From: Sphingobacteriales bacterium TSM_CSS
Lineage (GTDB): Bacteria > Bacteroidota > Bacteroidia > Chitinophagales > UBA2359
Direction: 5' to 3'
Length of the DNA: 36,128 bases
NCBI GenBank assembly: GCA_002212985.1
Contig: NBMY01000042.1
Span: 1 to 36,128 of the forward strand
Shown: positions 9,155-18,346 of the stretch, in pieces
Numbering within the stretch: position 1 is the first letter of the stretch
Layout of the letters: each line of letters begins with the position of its first letter
Translations under genes and position numbers: made by a program
The notes under the pieces: generated by a model
Seen by the model: only the letters and a program-made list of their open reading frames with translations
What the model was told of the DNA's origin: nothing
Database searches by the model: none

Positions 9155-9162
9155 TAACTTTG
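9155..9162 (+). promoter_or_regulatory. Possible -7 box (TAACTTTG) upstream of the small gene and hemN
   Basis: TAACTTTG matches the Bacteroidota TAnnTTTG element exactly and lies about 90 bp before the ATG at 9251. No clear TTG/TTTG lies 17-23 bp upstream, so this is a weak prediction. It would drive the 110-residue gene and hemN together. Confidence 0.35.
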
Positions 9163-9250
9163 TACTTGAAAAAAACGGTTTGGTGCAGGTAAAACCCCAA
9201 AGGAAAAACTGCCCGACTTGCAAAGTGCGGTAACAATATTGGAGTGAAAC

Positions 9251-9583
9251 ATGAAAAGCAAAAAACAACCCGAAGATTTTTACGAAGTGGAAATTACTCC
9301 CGAATACCTAAAAGTATGCCATCCGTTTAACCCCGATGAACAAATTGCCTGGCAGGAAATTGAAGAAATAAAGTTGGTAAATACCGATGAAGGCCCTTTT
9401 CTACCCGATGTTTGGATGCTGCTGAGCGGAAACGGAAAAGCCTGCCTCATTCCGCAAGGTTCAAAAGGCTGGAACAATGTGTACGAAATTGTATCGAAAT
9501 ACGAAGGATTTAATTTTGAAAACGTAATTAAATCGGCGCTGTGTACCGATAATCAGATTTTCGATGTATGGAGAAAACAATAA
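9251..9583 (+). CDS. Conserved hypothetical protein, 110 residues
   Basis: This small soluble protein starts MKSKKQPEDFYEVEITPEYL and has no signal peptide or membrane segment. The pattern of short beta strands (FYEVEITPEYLKV, IAWQEIEEIKLV, DVWMLLSGNGKACLIP) followed by a terminal helix (NNVYEIVSKYEGFNFENVI) suggests a small bacterial PH-like fold. That is inference. The C-terminal 'CTDNQIFDVWRK' looks well conserved, which argues for a real gene. It ends 34 bp before the hemN start, so the two are probably co-transcribed. No function is claimed. Confidence 0.75.
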   Translation: MKSKKQPEDFYEVEITPEYLKVCHPFNPDEQIAWQEIEEIKLVNTDEGPFLPDVWMLLSGNGKACLIPQGSKGWNNVYEIVSKYEGFNFENVIKSALCTDNQIFDVWRKQ

Positions 9584-9617
9584 TTCAACCCGAAAAAAAC
9601 GGAAATCAACATATTAA

Positions 9618-10988
9618 ATGGATAATTATACCAATATTTTACCCCTGCTTTCAAAGTACGATGTGCCCATACCGCGCTACACCAGCTACCCCACCGTGCC
9701 GTATTGGGAGCCTCAAAGTTTAACCACCAAAAATTGGCTGTCGGCGGTGGTAAACACCTTTACCAATGAACAGGGGCACCTTAGCCTGTACATACACCTT
9801 CCCTTTTGCGAAAACCTGTGTACCTTTTGCGCCTGCAATAAGCGCATAACCAAAAACCACGCCGTAGAAACCCCCTACCTTGAGGCAGTCCTTAAAGAAT
9901 GGCAAATGTACCGTTCAGCGCTGCCATCGGAACCGGTAATACAGGAAATTCACCTGGGCGGCGGTACGCCTACTTTTTTCAGCCCCCAAAATCTGGTACA
10001 CCTTGTTACCCAAATAACCCGGGGCGCACAAATAGCCCCCAACCACGAGTTTAGCGTAGAAGTACACCCCAACTACACCACCGAAGCGCATTTGCAGCAA
10101 CTGGCCGCCGCAGGTTTTAACCGCATCAGCCTCGGTGTGCAGGATTTTGACCCTACGGTACAGTTTATCATAAACCGCATTCAAACCTTTGAAAAAACAG
10201 CAGAAGTGGTTAATTGGGCCCGCAAATACGGCTACCACAGTATTAACATAGATTTGGTGTATGGGCTGCCTAAGCAAACCACCCAAAGTGTTGCCTATAC
10301 CATAGACAAAATAAACCGGCTTAAACCCCACCGCATTGCCTTTTACTCCTATGCCCATGTGCCCTGGAAAAGCAAAGTGCAACGCCGCTATACCGACGAC
10401 GACCTGCCAAATGCCGCCCAAAAATGGCAAATGTACCAACTTGGCCGAAACCTGCTGCTGCAAAACGGCTTTACCGCCATTGGCATGGACCATTTTGCCC
10501 TGCCCACCGACCCCCTTTTTACCGCCGCACAGCAGGGCAACATGCACCGCAATTTTATGGGCTATACCACCACACAAAACAAACTCATTATAGGATTGGG
10601 CGCTTCCAGTATTGGCGATGCATGGACTGCTTTTGCCCAAAACGAAAAAGACGTGGCAGCATACCAAACCGCCGTTGAACAAGGAACCCTGCCCATTGTT
10701 ACGGGGCATTTGCTTACCCCGCAAGACCTTGCCACACGCCGGCTTATTTTAGACCTTATGTGCCGCAGCAGCGCAGTTATTGACCCCAACCTGTTTCCAC
10801 CCGGCATGTTTACCCATATACAGCAGCAACTGAACCTGCTGCAAACCGATGCATTGGTTAACCTGCAAAACAACACCCTTACCGTTACCCCGCAAGGGCA
10901 ACTGTTTATCCGCAACATTTGCGCCGTGTTTGATGTGCGGCTGTGGCAAAAACAGCCGCAGGGCGTTTTGTTCAGTAAATCTATATAG
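9618..10988 (+). CDS. hemN: Oxygen-independent coproporphyrinogen III oxidase
   Basis: This 456-residue cytoplasmic radical-SAM enzyme converts coproporphyrinogen III to protoporphyrinogen IX in haem synthesis without oxygen. The iron-sulfur/SAM motif is YIHLPFCENLCTFCAC, with Cys64, Cys68, Cys71 and the extra Cys73 typical of true HemN. Further HemN signatures are the N-terminal RYTSYPTVPYW, EIHLGGGTPTFFSP, GVQDFDPTVQ, IDLVYGLPKQT and GMDHFALPTDPLF followed by HRNFMGYTT. The presence of RYTSYPT and HRNFMGYTT favours genuine HemN over the HemW haem chaperones. The length fits the family (E. coli about 457). It follows the small conserved gene in a likely two-gene unit. A gap of about 210 bp without a recognisable gene separates it from the CotH gene. 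Confidence 0.95.
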   Translation: MDNYTNILPLLSKYDVPIPRYTSYPTVPYWEPQSLTTKNWLSAVVNTFTNEQGHLSLYIHLPFCENLCTFCACNKRITKNHAVETPYLEAVLKEWQMYRSALPSEPVIQEIHLGGGTPTFFSPQNLVHLVTQITRGAQIAPNHEFSVEVHPNYTTEAHLQQLAAAGFNRISLGVQDFDPTVQFIINRIQTFEKTAEVVNWARKYGYHSINIDLVYGLPKQTTQSVAYTIDKINRLKPHRIAFYSYAHVPWKSKVQRRYTDDDLPNAAQKWQMYQLGRNLLLQNGFTAIGMDHFALPTDPLFTAAQQGNMHRNFMGYTTTQNKLIIGLGASSIGDAWTAFAQNEKDVAAYQTAVEQGTLPIVTGHLLTPQDLATRRLILDLMCRSSAVIDPNLFPPGMFTHIQQQLNLLQTDALVNLQNNTLTVTPQGQLFIRNICAVFDVRLWQKQPQGVLFSKSI

Positions 10989-11198
10989 TAAAACCTGCTA
11001 AAGTAAAAATTTATTACCGTAACCTGCGCTTCTGTGCAGCCACATAAACAAAAGGCGCTCCGCAGCAGTTATACCCCTCCTACCCTTAACCAACCCTTGT
11101 ACCAACAGCGCCGTTTTAATCAACCCACACCGCACACTCAAAACCACCTTTAACCAAGGCTTATTTTTACCAACTGCCTTTAAACACTTTACCAGCCT

Positions 11199-14100
11199 AT
11201 GTTAGTACGTAAACTTTACCATTGTTGCCTGTTGTTGCTTGCCCTTTGCTGCTGCGGTTCCTTAACCGCGCAAATAGTGATTAACGAGGGTAGCAACCGT
11301 AACTACCAAAGCATAGCCGACGAAAACGGCGATTACCCCGATTGGATAGAACTCTACAACGCCGGCCCCGATACGGTGAGCCTCTACAACTACTCGCTTA
11401 CGGATAATGAATCAAATCCGATTAAGTGGGTGTTTCCCAACATTGCCATGCCGCCGGGCGAACATAAAATAGTTTTTTGCAGCGGAAAAGATCGCAAACC
11501 CATATCGGGTTTTGTAAATGTGGTAAACACCGGCGTTTATAACCCCGTTACCGGCTGGAACGTGCATAATTTCAGCACACCGTTTTATTGGGACGGTGTT
11601 TCCAATATCCTCATCAGCACCTGCTCTTACAGCTCGGCGGGTTATACCTCCAATTCGGTGTTTAACCAAACCGTAACCCCGTTCCGGTCGTCTGTTTTTT
11701 CGTTTCAGGATGGCAGCGAGGCGGCCTGCTTTGCCGCTTACGGCGGAACCTCCTACATGCGCCCCAACATACAACTAAACGGCATAACCATAGGCAACGG
11801 CACCGCGCAAAACTCGCCTACCGATTACCCCGCGCCCTACGGCAATTGGTGGTGGGGTGCCAAAAACCAACTGTTGTACCTTGCCTCTGAACTTACTGCG
11901 GCAGGGTTAACCGCCGGCTTTATACAAAGCATTGCTTTTGACGTGGTATCTACCGATGCCAACACCGTTTACAACTATATTGACATGAACATGAAGCCGG
12001 TATCGTTTAGCGAAATAAACACGGCTTTTGAAACCGTTGACCCCAACAACTGGCTGCATACCAATTTTAAAATTGGCAATACGGGCGAAAAGGTTTCGCT
12101 GTACTCGCCCGAACAGGTATTGTTGAGCAACCTTTTTGTAAACTGCAAAGATTTAGATAACAGCGCCGGTTTGCTGCCCGATGCATCGGGTAATGTGGTG
12201 ATTTTTCAAACCGCCACACCGCAAGCTACCAACAACCTGTCCGAAGGGTTTACCTCCTACCTCATTTCGCCCGGTTTTTCGGTGGCATCGGGCATGTATA
12301 ACGAGCCGTTTTTGGTTAGCATCAGCAATGGTAACGGACCCGAATCATCGGTATTTTATACCACCAACGGCACAGACCCCACACCTGCCGATATACCCTA
12401 TACCGGCGCTATACCGGTTTTCTTTTCAAGCGTGGTAAAGGCAAGGGCATTTGCGCCGGGTTATTTGCCAAGCCCGGTTTCGGTGGCTTCCTACCTTTTG
12501 GGAGTAAACCACTTAACCCCTGTACTGTCGGTAGTTACCGCACCAACCAACTTGTACGGCCCAAGCGGCATTTTTGATAACTGGCAGTTCGACTGGCAGC
12601 GGGCTGCGCATGTAACCTATTTTGACACCCTGCAACAAGTTGTTTTTTCGCAAAATGCCGGCATACAGGTTGACGGCGGCTGGGGCGGAAGCCGCTACCA
12701 CCCCCAACACTCCTTTAGGGTAGAATTAGACAACGGCGTATTGGGCGAACAGCCGGCAGAATACCCCATTATTCCCAACCGCCCCAACAGAACGCAGTAT
12801 GGTAAAATTTACCTTCGCAACGGCAGCAACCAATACCTGGTGCTGCCCTACAAAGATGCCTGCCAAACCGAAATGATGGCCGGGCAAACCAATACCTACT
12901 ATGCTGCCTGGCGACCGGTAAGCGTATATATTAACGGCGCTTATTTCGGGCTGTATGAACTGCGCGAAAAATTAGATGCCGAATTTTTTGAAGTAACCGA
13001 AAACGCCCACCCCGATTCCATTGATATTCTGTCGCTGAGCGCTTGGGGAGGCAGCGTGTTGCGTGCCGTAGAAGGCTCTGCCGAAGCTTTTTTTGACGAT
13101 TATGAAGCCTTTAACGCTCTTGATGTAACCAATGACAATTATTGGAATTTGGCCGATGCTTATTTTGACCTCAACTGGTACACCGATTACATTATAGGCG
13201 CATCGTGGATGGGTAATACCGATTGGCCCGGAAACAACATTCGCATTTACCGCTCCAACAGCACCAATTTCAGGTGGCGCTTCTGCCTTATTGATTTGGA
13301 GCTGGCAATGGCGCCAAACTCCTGGACCGACTGCTTTTTTGACCATATTCAATACATGCGCTCGCAAGACCCGGCCAACCCCTACATAAACATTTGGCTG
13401 AAAAGTATGCAAAACCCCCGCTACTACAACTATTTTATTAACCGTTTTGCCGATGTAATGAATACTGCCTACCTGCCCGAACGCATTTTGAACCTCGAAA
13501 ACAGCTTTTTTAGCCAAACGGCTATTGAAATGCAGAACGAATATGCCCGATGGGGCGACCCCAACAACATTGCCGGCCAAATGAACGATTTTTACAACAA
13601 CCACCTTATTTTTCAGAGTCAGTTGGCCGAAAGAAGCGCACAGGTAAGAAGCCATATTCAAAACGCTTTTGAACTGCCTAATCAGGTTGCCGTTACCCTT
13701 CAGGTATTGCCCGAAGGGGCGGGCGTTGTGCGCATCAGCACCGTTACCCCCAACTCCTACCCGTGGCAGGGCATTTACTTTAACGGTGTACCGGTAACCC
13801 TAGAAGCCATACCCAACGAGGGGTATCATTTTTTAAATTGGGGAAGCAACGCCGTAATTGCCGATACCCTGAACGCCGTTTTTGAAGGCAACCTGAATGC
13901 TGCAGCGCTTACATTTACCGCCCACTTTGCGCCTTTTGCCACAGCCCTAACCCCGCAAACCGGCACGGCCGGCGCACTGCCGCAGTTTACCCTATACCCC
14001 AACCCGGCCGCCCATGTTTTGTACATTACCCGCAACTACCCGCAACAGGCAGACCAAAACCTGTCTGTACAAATAACCGACCTTACCGGACGCATAGTCT

Positions 14101-14240
14101 GTTCGGGTATGCTGCCGGCGGGCACGGCAACTGCAAGTATTGATTTGCGGCAGCTTCCGGCATCGGTTTACGTGGTTCAAATTGCCGGCGGCGGAACTTC
14201 TGTTGCCCGTTACCGGTTTGTTAAAATAACCACACCGTAA
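11199..14240 (+). CDS. Secreted lamin-tail / CotH-kinase-like protein with T9SS sorting domain
   Basis: This is a 1,013-residue protein. A signal peptide covers residues 1-24 (LLLLALCCCGSLTA). Next is a lamin-tail-like domain at about 25-130 (INEGSNRNYQ, DWIELYNAGPDTVSLYNYSL, IVFCSG). A chitobiase-C-terminal-like module lies near 355-425 (VFYTTNGTDPTPADIPYTG). A CotH domain spans about 435-790, with VYINGAYFGLYELREKLD and later NTDWPGNNIRIYRS and RWRFCLIDLEL. An InlB-like divergent repeat is at about 828-905 (PNEGYHFLNWGSN). The T9SS type A sorting domain begins LYPNPAAHVLYI. CotH proteins are atypical protein kinases, first known from Bacillus spore coats. The Asp of the NTDWPGNN stretch and the later DLE could serve catalysis, but activity is inferred. 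The protein is expected at the cell surface. Upstream 210 bp show no clear promoter. Confidence 0.9.
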   Translation: MLVRKLYHCCLLLLALCCCGSLTAQIVINEGSNRNYQSIADENGDYPDWIELYNAGPDTVSLYNYSLTDNESNPIKWVFPNIAMPPGEHKIVFCSGKDRKPISGFVNVVNTGVYNPVTGWNVHNFSTPFYWDGVSNILISTCSYSSAGYTSNSVFNQTVTPFRSSVFSFQDGSEAACFAAYGGTSYMRPNIQLNGITIGNGTAQNSPTDYPAPYGNWWWGAKNQLLYLASELTAAGLTAGFIQSIAFDVVSTDANTVYNYIDMNMKPVSFSEINTAFETVDPNNWLHTNFKIGNTGEKVSLYSPEQVLLSNLFVNCKDLDNSAGLLPDASGNVVIFQTATPQATNNLSEGFTSYLISPGFSVASGMYNEPFLVSISNGNGPESSVFYTTNGTDPTPADIPYTGAIPVFFSSVVKARAFAPGYLPSPVSVASYLLGVNHLTPVLSVVTAPTNLYGPSGIFDNWQFDWQRAAHVTYFDTLQQVVFSQNAGIQVDGGWGGSRYHPQHSFRVELDNGVLGEQPAEYPIIPNRPNRTQYGKIYLRNGSNQYLVLPYKDACQTEMMAGQTNTYYAAWRPVSVYINGAYFGLYELREKLDAEFFEVTENAHPDSIDILSLSAWGGSVLRAVEGSAEAFFDDYEAFNALDVTNDNYWNLADAYFDLNWYTDYIIGASWMGNTDWPGNNIRIYRSNSTNFRWRFCLIDLELAMAPNSWTDCFFDHIQYMRSQDPANPYINIWLKSMQNPRYYNYFINRFADVMNTAYLPERILNLENSFFSQTAIEMQNEYARWGDPNNIAGQMNDFYNNHLIFQSQLAERSAQVRSHIQNAFELPNQVAVTLQVLPEGAGVVRISTVTPNSYPWQGIYFNGVPVTLEAIPNEGYHFLNWGSNAVIADTLNAVFEGNLNAAALTFTAHFAPFATALTPQTGTAGALPQFTLYPNPAAHVLYITRNYPQQADQNLSVQITDLTGRIVCSGMLPAGTATASIDLRQLPASVYVVQIAGGGTSVARYRFVKITTP

Positions 14241-14560
14241 ACAACCATGTTGCATATATTATAATTTTTAAAATTTTTTAGTTTTACAATTAAATTTCAC
14301 AAGCCATTGATAATCAGTAAGTTAAGTTGCATTAAATTGGCAAAGTCGGGAAAAAATTGTGTGAAGGGAGTTTTTAAACCTTACTGCTATTATATTATAT
14401 AATTTTTATACAAAAAGGTTGAATTTTGCCACAGGATTACCCGAAGACTTAGGCATAAAACCTGTTGCCAATTGTGTACCATTTCAACTACCAACCCAAA
14501 GCAGGCAAGAGCTTTCAAAACTTCAGCAGCTGGCAGGGTGTGGAGTGCAAAACAAGCCTG
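14241..14560. other. AT-rich convergent intergenic region
   Basis: This gap of 320 bp lies between the convergent CotH and EEP genes. It contains long A/T runs and a TATTATATTATATAA stretch near 14390. It also holds a weak 7-bp inverted repeat (AGCAGGC 14500-14506, GCCTGCT 14556-14562). No convincing terminator with a U-tract, RNA gene or small gene is visible. Confidence 0.4.
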
Positions 14561-15706
14561 CTACGGTTTTACCTCATTTTTAGGCACCCCAATATTGCAA
14601 ACTATGGCGTAATGATCTGAATAATCTTTGTCTATAATTTTAAAACCGGCAGGTTGCAGGGTTTTGCTTGCAAGAATATAATCAATGCGCAGGGTGGGCA
14701 AAAAGGTGTTAAAGGTTTTACCTATGCCAAAATCGCTTTGCAGAAAGGCATCTTGCAGGTTTTTGCTAATGGCGTGGTAGGTATAGGAAGAAGGTACATC
14801 GTTAAAATCGCCGCAAACTACTACCGGATAGGGCGATTTTTGAATATAGCCAGCCAAAATTTGGGCTTGTGTGCTTCGCTTTACAAACCCGTCGCGCAGT
14901 TTGCGCAGCACAATGAGCATTTTTTTTGCCGATGATTCTTTGAGTTCTTCCTGACTTAGACCGCCGGTAATATCCTGCACATATTTTACATCTTTGTTTG
15001 ACAGCCTGAACGATTGCAGGTGTGCATTAAACAGCCTAATGATTTGCCCTGCGCCTATTTCCACATCGGCATAGGTTACAATATTGCCGGTTGAGTTGCT
15101 GAACACAATTTTATCGGGGTTGTTAAGGGGGTATTTAGAGAATACGGCTTCGCCCCAGTGGTCTTTTCCGCGCAGGGTTAGGGTTTTTTCAAAATGGTAG
15201 TATTTGTAGCCCAGTTCGTTTACAAGCAGTTTAACATTGTGTAACTGGCCGGCATCTTCGGTATAAAATTCCTGAAAGCAAATAACATCGGGGTTTTCGG
15301 CCCTAATGAGGTTGAGCATTTTATCGCGGGCGGCTACATTTTCTTTCCAGTTATAGAGGTCAAAATTGCGCACGTTGTAGCTCATTACCTTTAATTGGGG
15401 TGTGCCGGCGCTTATGGCGGGCGAGCCGGTTTTAAAAGCAAAGGTTTTGGTAAACATGCTCCAGCCCAGCAGCAACAGCAATAACATGTATAAAAGCGGG
15501 CGCCATTTTTTGCGTAGCAGCCAATAGAAGGTAAATATAAGGTTTATACCCAGAGTAAACGGGTAGCCCAGCGCCAGTATGGCCGGTATCCAAAGGGTTT
15601 CGGGGTTTAGGTAGGGGGCGGTGTAGGTGCATAGCAGCAGTGTAACCGCAAGGAGGTTAAAAAAGTATATGAGTTTGTCGAACCAACTTAGCCGCCCTGC
15701 TTTCAT
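14561..15706 (-). CDS. Membrane-anchored endonuclease/exonuclease/phosphatase family protein
   Basis: This is a 381-residue protein. Three N-terminal hydrophobic segments (about residues 12-35, 42-70 and 75-95) are followed by an EEP domain. The domain's motifs are MSYNVRNFDLYNW, DVICFQEFY (catalytic Glu), VVCGDFNDVPSS, RIDYILAS and SDHYAIVCNI (catalytic Asp-His). EEP proteins are metal-dependent phosphodiesterases or phosphatases, and the substrate here is unknown. The start ATG at 15706 (MKAGRLSWFDK) is preferred. The longer frame up to 15850 would run back into the upstream gene and has an unlikely Cys-rich leader. It is probably the last gene of an rpoN operon, 82 bp downstream of the PAP2-like gene. 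Confidence 0.88.
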   Translation of the reverse strand: MKAGRLSWFDKLIYFFNLLAVTLLLCTYTAPYLNPETLWIPAILALGYPFTLGINLIFTFYWLLRKKWRPLLYMLLLLLLGWSMFTKTFAFKTGSPAISAGTPQLKVMSYNVRNFDLYNWKENVAARDKMLNLIRAENPDVICFQEFYTEDAGQLHNVKLLVNELGYKYYHFEKTLTLRGKDHWGEAVFSKYPLNNPDKIVFSNSTGNIVTYADVEIGAGQIIRLFNAHLQSFRLSNKDVKYVQDITGGLSQEELKESSAKKMLIVLRKLRDGFVKRSTQAQILAGYIQKSPYPVVVCGDFNDVPSSYTYHAISKNLQDAFLQSDFGIGKTFNTFLPTLRIDYILASKTLQPAGFKIIDKDYSDHYAIVCNIGVPKNEVKP

Positions 15707-15788
15707 GATGGCAATACCTGAATAGTATAAAAAGATTAAGAAGAAAACGCTGCGGGCAGTGTGCAAATTATAACCCGATGATGAAAAA

Positions 15789-16397
15789 CTATAACAGCAT
15801 GGCGCTTGCCATACACAAAAAACCCAGCATATAGCCGTTGTACACTTCACGTGGCTGATGTGCCTGCAATACCAAACGGGCAGTGCCCACCAGTCCGCCC
15901 AGCAAAATAACCAACATTAAGGCCCAACTGATGTTGTATATGCTAATGCCCGATGTAAACAGCACCATTGCAAACATGCCGCCCATACCAATGGAGTGTA
16001 TGCTTATTTTTTCTATCATAATATTGGTAATCATAGAAAAAAAGAGCGCTATTGTGCAACCCATCATCATACTGGTGGTAATATGGGGTGTTTGTGCTTT
16101 GTAGAGCACAATATAGGTCCACATAAACATAAAGGCCATAGGTATAAACACCAAAATGCGCTGTTTGCGGTCGGTAATATTATAGCTGTCAATAAAGTCG
16201 AGTTTTTTCATTAAAAAAACGATTAAAAGCGGATACAGCAGGGTGTAGAGCAAAATGGTTCTTAAAACAAATACGGCCTGTACAGAGGTAATATACCCGA
16301 AGATATTGGGCAAAGACCACACTATAAAAAGAGCCGTGTAACTAGGTATAAAAATGGGGTGCAGCAGCAGTGAAATAGCTTTGGCCAGGTTTTTCAT
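15789..16397 (-). CDS. PAP2-like integral membrane protein
   Basis: This 202-residue protein has six or so hydrophobic helices and no signal peptide. The C-terminal ARLVLQAHQPRE (Arg174, His180, Glu184) matches the third PAP2 motif SRxxxxxHxxxD with conservative changes. SIHS (residues 132-135) sits where the PSGH motif would be. The first motif (KxxxxxxRP) is not obvious. It may therefore be a divergent or inactive lipid phosphatase relative. Phosphatases of this type remove phosphate from lipid carriers at the membrane. It starts 18 bp after the rpoN stop and is likely co-transcribed with it. Confidence 0.75.
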   Translation of the reverse strand: MKNLAKAISLLLHPIFIPSYTALFIVWSLPNIFGYITSVQAVFVLRTILLYTLLYPLLIVFLMKKLDFIDSYNITDRKQRILVFIPMAFMFMWTYIVLYKAQTPHITTSMMMGCTIALFFSMITNIMIEKISIHSIGMGGMFAMVLFTSGISIYNISWALMLVILLGGLVGTARLVLQAHQPREVYNGYMLGFLCMASAMLL

Positions 16398-16415
16398 AAA
16401 GGTTCATACAGAGGT

Positions 16416-17906
16416 TTACAATTGTTTTCGCAACCTTGCCACGGGTATGTCTAATTGTTCGCGGTATTTGGCAACGGTTCGGCGGGCAATATTGTAGCCG
16501 CGTTTAACCAGTTCTTCGGTGAGTTTTTGGTCAGAGAGGGGGCGTTTTTTGCTTTCGTTGCCAATGAGGTCGGTTAGTATTCTTTTTACCTCGCGGGTAG
16601 AAACTTCCTCGCCGCTGTCGGTTTGCAGGGCTTCAGAGAAAAAAGATTTCAGTTTAAAGGTTCCGAATTCGGTTTGTACAAATTTACTGTTCGATACGCG
16701 CGACACGGTAGAAATGTCCAGCCCGGTAATATCGGCCACGTCTTTCAAAATCATGGGGCGCAGTTGCATTTCGTCGCCGGTTACAAAATAGTCGTGTTGG
16801 TAGGTTAATATGGCTTCCATGGTTTTAAGCATGGTAGATTGTCTTTGTTTTATGGCATCAATAAACCACTTGGCGGCATCTATTTTTTGCTTTATAAACA
16901 AAATGGCTTCGCGCTGCCGGGGGTCTTTCTTTTTTGCGCGGACATATTCGCGCAGCATATCGCGGTAGGTGTCGCTTACGCGCAGTTCGGGGGTATTGCG
17001 CGAGTTGAGTTTCAGGGTAAGTTCGTCGTTTTCGTTTATTACAATAAAATCGGGCACAATATAGGTTTCGGGATTTGTTTTGTTGTTGCCCGATGTATAG
17101 GCGTTTGCCGGTTTGGGGTTCAGTTTCAGTATTTCATCTACGGCGTTTTTCAGGTCGTCATCGGAAATATGCAGGTGTTTGCACAGTTTGTCGTAGTGCT
17201 TTTTCGAAAATTCGTCGAAATGGTTTTCGAGTATGGTAATGGCCAGTTGCACGGGTTTGTTTTCTTCGGGGTTGCGGCGTAGCAACTGAATAATGAGGCA
17301 TTCCTGCAGGTTTCGGGCGGCAACGCCGGGCGGGTCAAATCCCTGCACTACCAGCAGCAGTTCTTCCAGTTCTTCGGGGCTAACAGCCATGTTTTGGGTA
17401 AAAATAAGGTCATTGCTTATCGATTCCAGGTTGCGCCGCAGGTAGCCGTCTTCATCAATGCTGCCAATAATTTGGCTGGCTGCCCTAAACTGTCGGTCGT
17501 CTAAGCTTACCATGCCCAGTTGTTCCATTAAATACTCATGAAAAGTGGTGGTAAAGGCAATGGGCAAGGTTTTGGGTTCATCGCTGCCGCCATAGTTGGG
17601 GTCTTGCAGTTTATAGGAGGCTATTCCGTCTTCGCCATCGGAGTAGCCACTCAAATCTACCTCATCAAATTCCTCATCGTTTCTTTCATCGCCACCATCG
17701 GCACCGGACGCGCCATCGCCGTTTAACGAAACCTGGTAACTTTCTTCGTCTTCAAAACGCATTTCTTCTAAGGCGGGGTTTTCTTCCAGTTCTTCCTTAA
17801 TGCGTTGCTCCAGCGATACGGTGGGTATCTGCAGCAGTTTCATGAGCTGAATTTGCTGGGGCGATAATTTCTGAAGTTGCTTTTGGGCTAAGCGCTGTTT
17901 TAACAT
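16416..17906 (-). CDS. rpoN: RNA polymerase sigma-54 factor
   Basis: This is a 496-residue protein with the full sigma-54 plan. The N-terminal Gln/Leu-rich activator-interacting region is LKQRLAQKQLQKLSPQQIQL, followed by an acidic linker (about residues 45-110). The core-binding region includes DEDGYLRRNLESI and GFDPPGVAARNLQECL. The DNA-binding domain has an HTH (DVADITGLDISTVSRVSNSK). The RpoN box ARRTVAKYRE is at about 474-483 and directs recognition of the -24/-12 promoter. It needs an AAA+ activator, none of which is encoded in this window. It leads an operon with the PAP2-like and EEP genes. A CAAAAGTA at 17975-17982 is a perfect -7 box on the minus strand, about 70 bp before the start. 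Confidence 0.97.
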   Translation of the reverse strand: MLKQRLAQKQLQKLSPQQIQLMKLLQIPTVSLEQRIKEELEENPALEEMRFEDEESYQVSLNGDGASGADGGDERNDEEFDEVDLSGYSDGEDGIASYKLQDPNYGGSDEPKTLPIAFTTTFHEYLMEQLGMVSLDDRQFRAASQIIGSIDEDGYLRRNLESISNDLIFTQNMAVSPEELEELLLVVQGFDPPGVAARNLQECLIIQLLRRNPEENKPVQLAITILENHFDEFSKKHYDKLCKHLHISDDDLKNAVDEILKLNPKPANAYTSGNNKTNPETYIVPDFIVINENDELTLKLNSRNTPELRVSDTYRDMLREYVRAKKKDPRQREAILFIKQKIDAAKWFIDAIKQRQSTMLKTMEAILTYQHDYFVTGDEMQLRPMILKDVADITGLDISTVSRVSNSKFVQTEFGTFKLKSFFSEALQTDSGEEVSTREVKRILTDLIGNESKKRPLSDQKLTEELVKRGYNIARRTVAKYREQLDIPVARLRKQL

Positions 17907-18281
17907 TGCGGTTTAATTGCTGTGTCAGGTGCGCCTATTAACCTGACGACCTGCTTGTTTTTGTATCTTGTAAACAAAAGTACCGTTTTTACAGTAATTT
18001 TTTAAAAAAAGTTTTAGACAAAACCGCTTCAACGTTAAATTTTTTAATAAATAATTTGTAATGACTTCAAAATAAAGTACTTAAAAAAAAGCGGTTTACT
18101 TAGCGAAATTTGTGCCAAATATTAACCTGCCCTTAGCAAATACCTGTGTTTTGCCCGGCATGTTCCCTGCCTCAACACCCCGTAAATTGAACTTTAATTG
18201 CCCCAATTGGGTTATAACCGCCAATAAACGGCAGCTGCACATGAAAAATTAGTGCTAAAACCGGTTATGCCATAGTGTATG
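17907..18281. other. Divergent intergenic region between rpoN and asnS
   Basis: This AT-rich stretch carries a minus-strand -7 box for rpoN (TACTTTTG, 17975-17982). It also has a 9-bp inverted repeat AAACCGCTT (18021-18029) / AAGCGGTTT (18089-18097) around a very AT-rich core. Whether the repeat is an operator is unknown. No gene is visible. Confidence 0.4.
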
Positions 18282-18313
18282 TTTGAAACTATGTGTATAA
18301 ACATGTACCTTTA
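18282..18313 (+). promoter_or_regulatory. Predicted asnS promoter (TTTG-N20-TACCTTTA)
   Basis: TTTG (18282-18285), a 20-bp spacer and TACCTTTA (18306-18313) fit the Bacteroidota promoter with one mismatch in the -7 box. The asnS ATG lies 33 bp further on, which leaves room for a short leader. Confidence 0.55.
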
Positions 18314-18346
18314 CACTCTTTTATCAACAAACCCCCAAATAGCGCC

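Noticed and set aside
9915..10724. 269-codon open frame on the minus strand
   Set aside because: It is a mirror of hemN, whose plus-strand frame carries all catalytic motifs.
12972..13661. 229-codon open frame on the minus strand
   Set aside because: It is antisense to the CotH domain and has no motif of its own.
18021..18097. 9-bp inverted repeat upstream of asnS/rpoN as an operator
   Set aside because: The 59-bp AT-rich gap between arms and lack of a second site make it hard to tell from chance. It is mentioned only in the intergenic entry.
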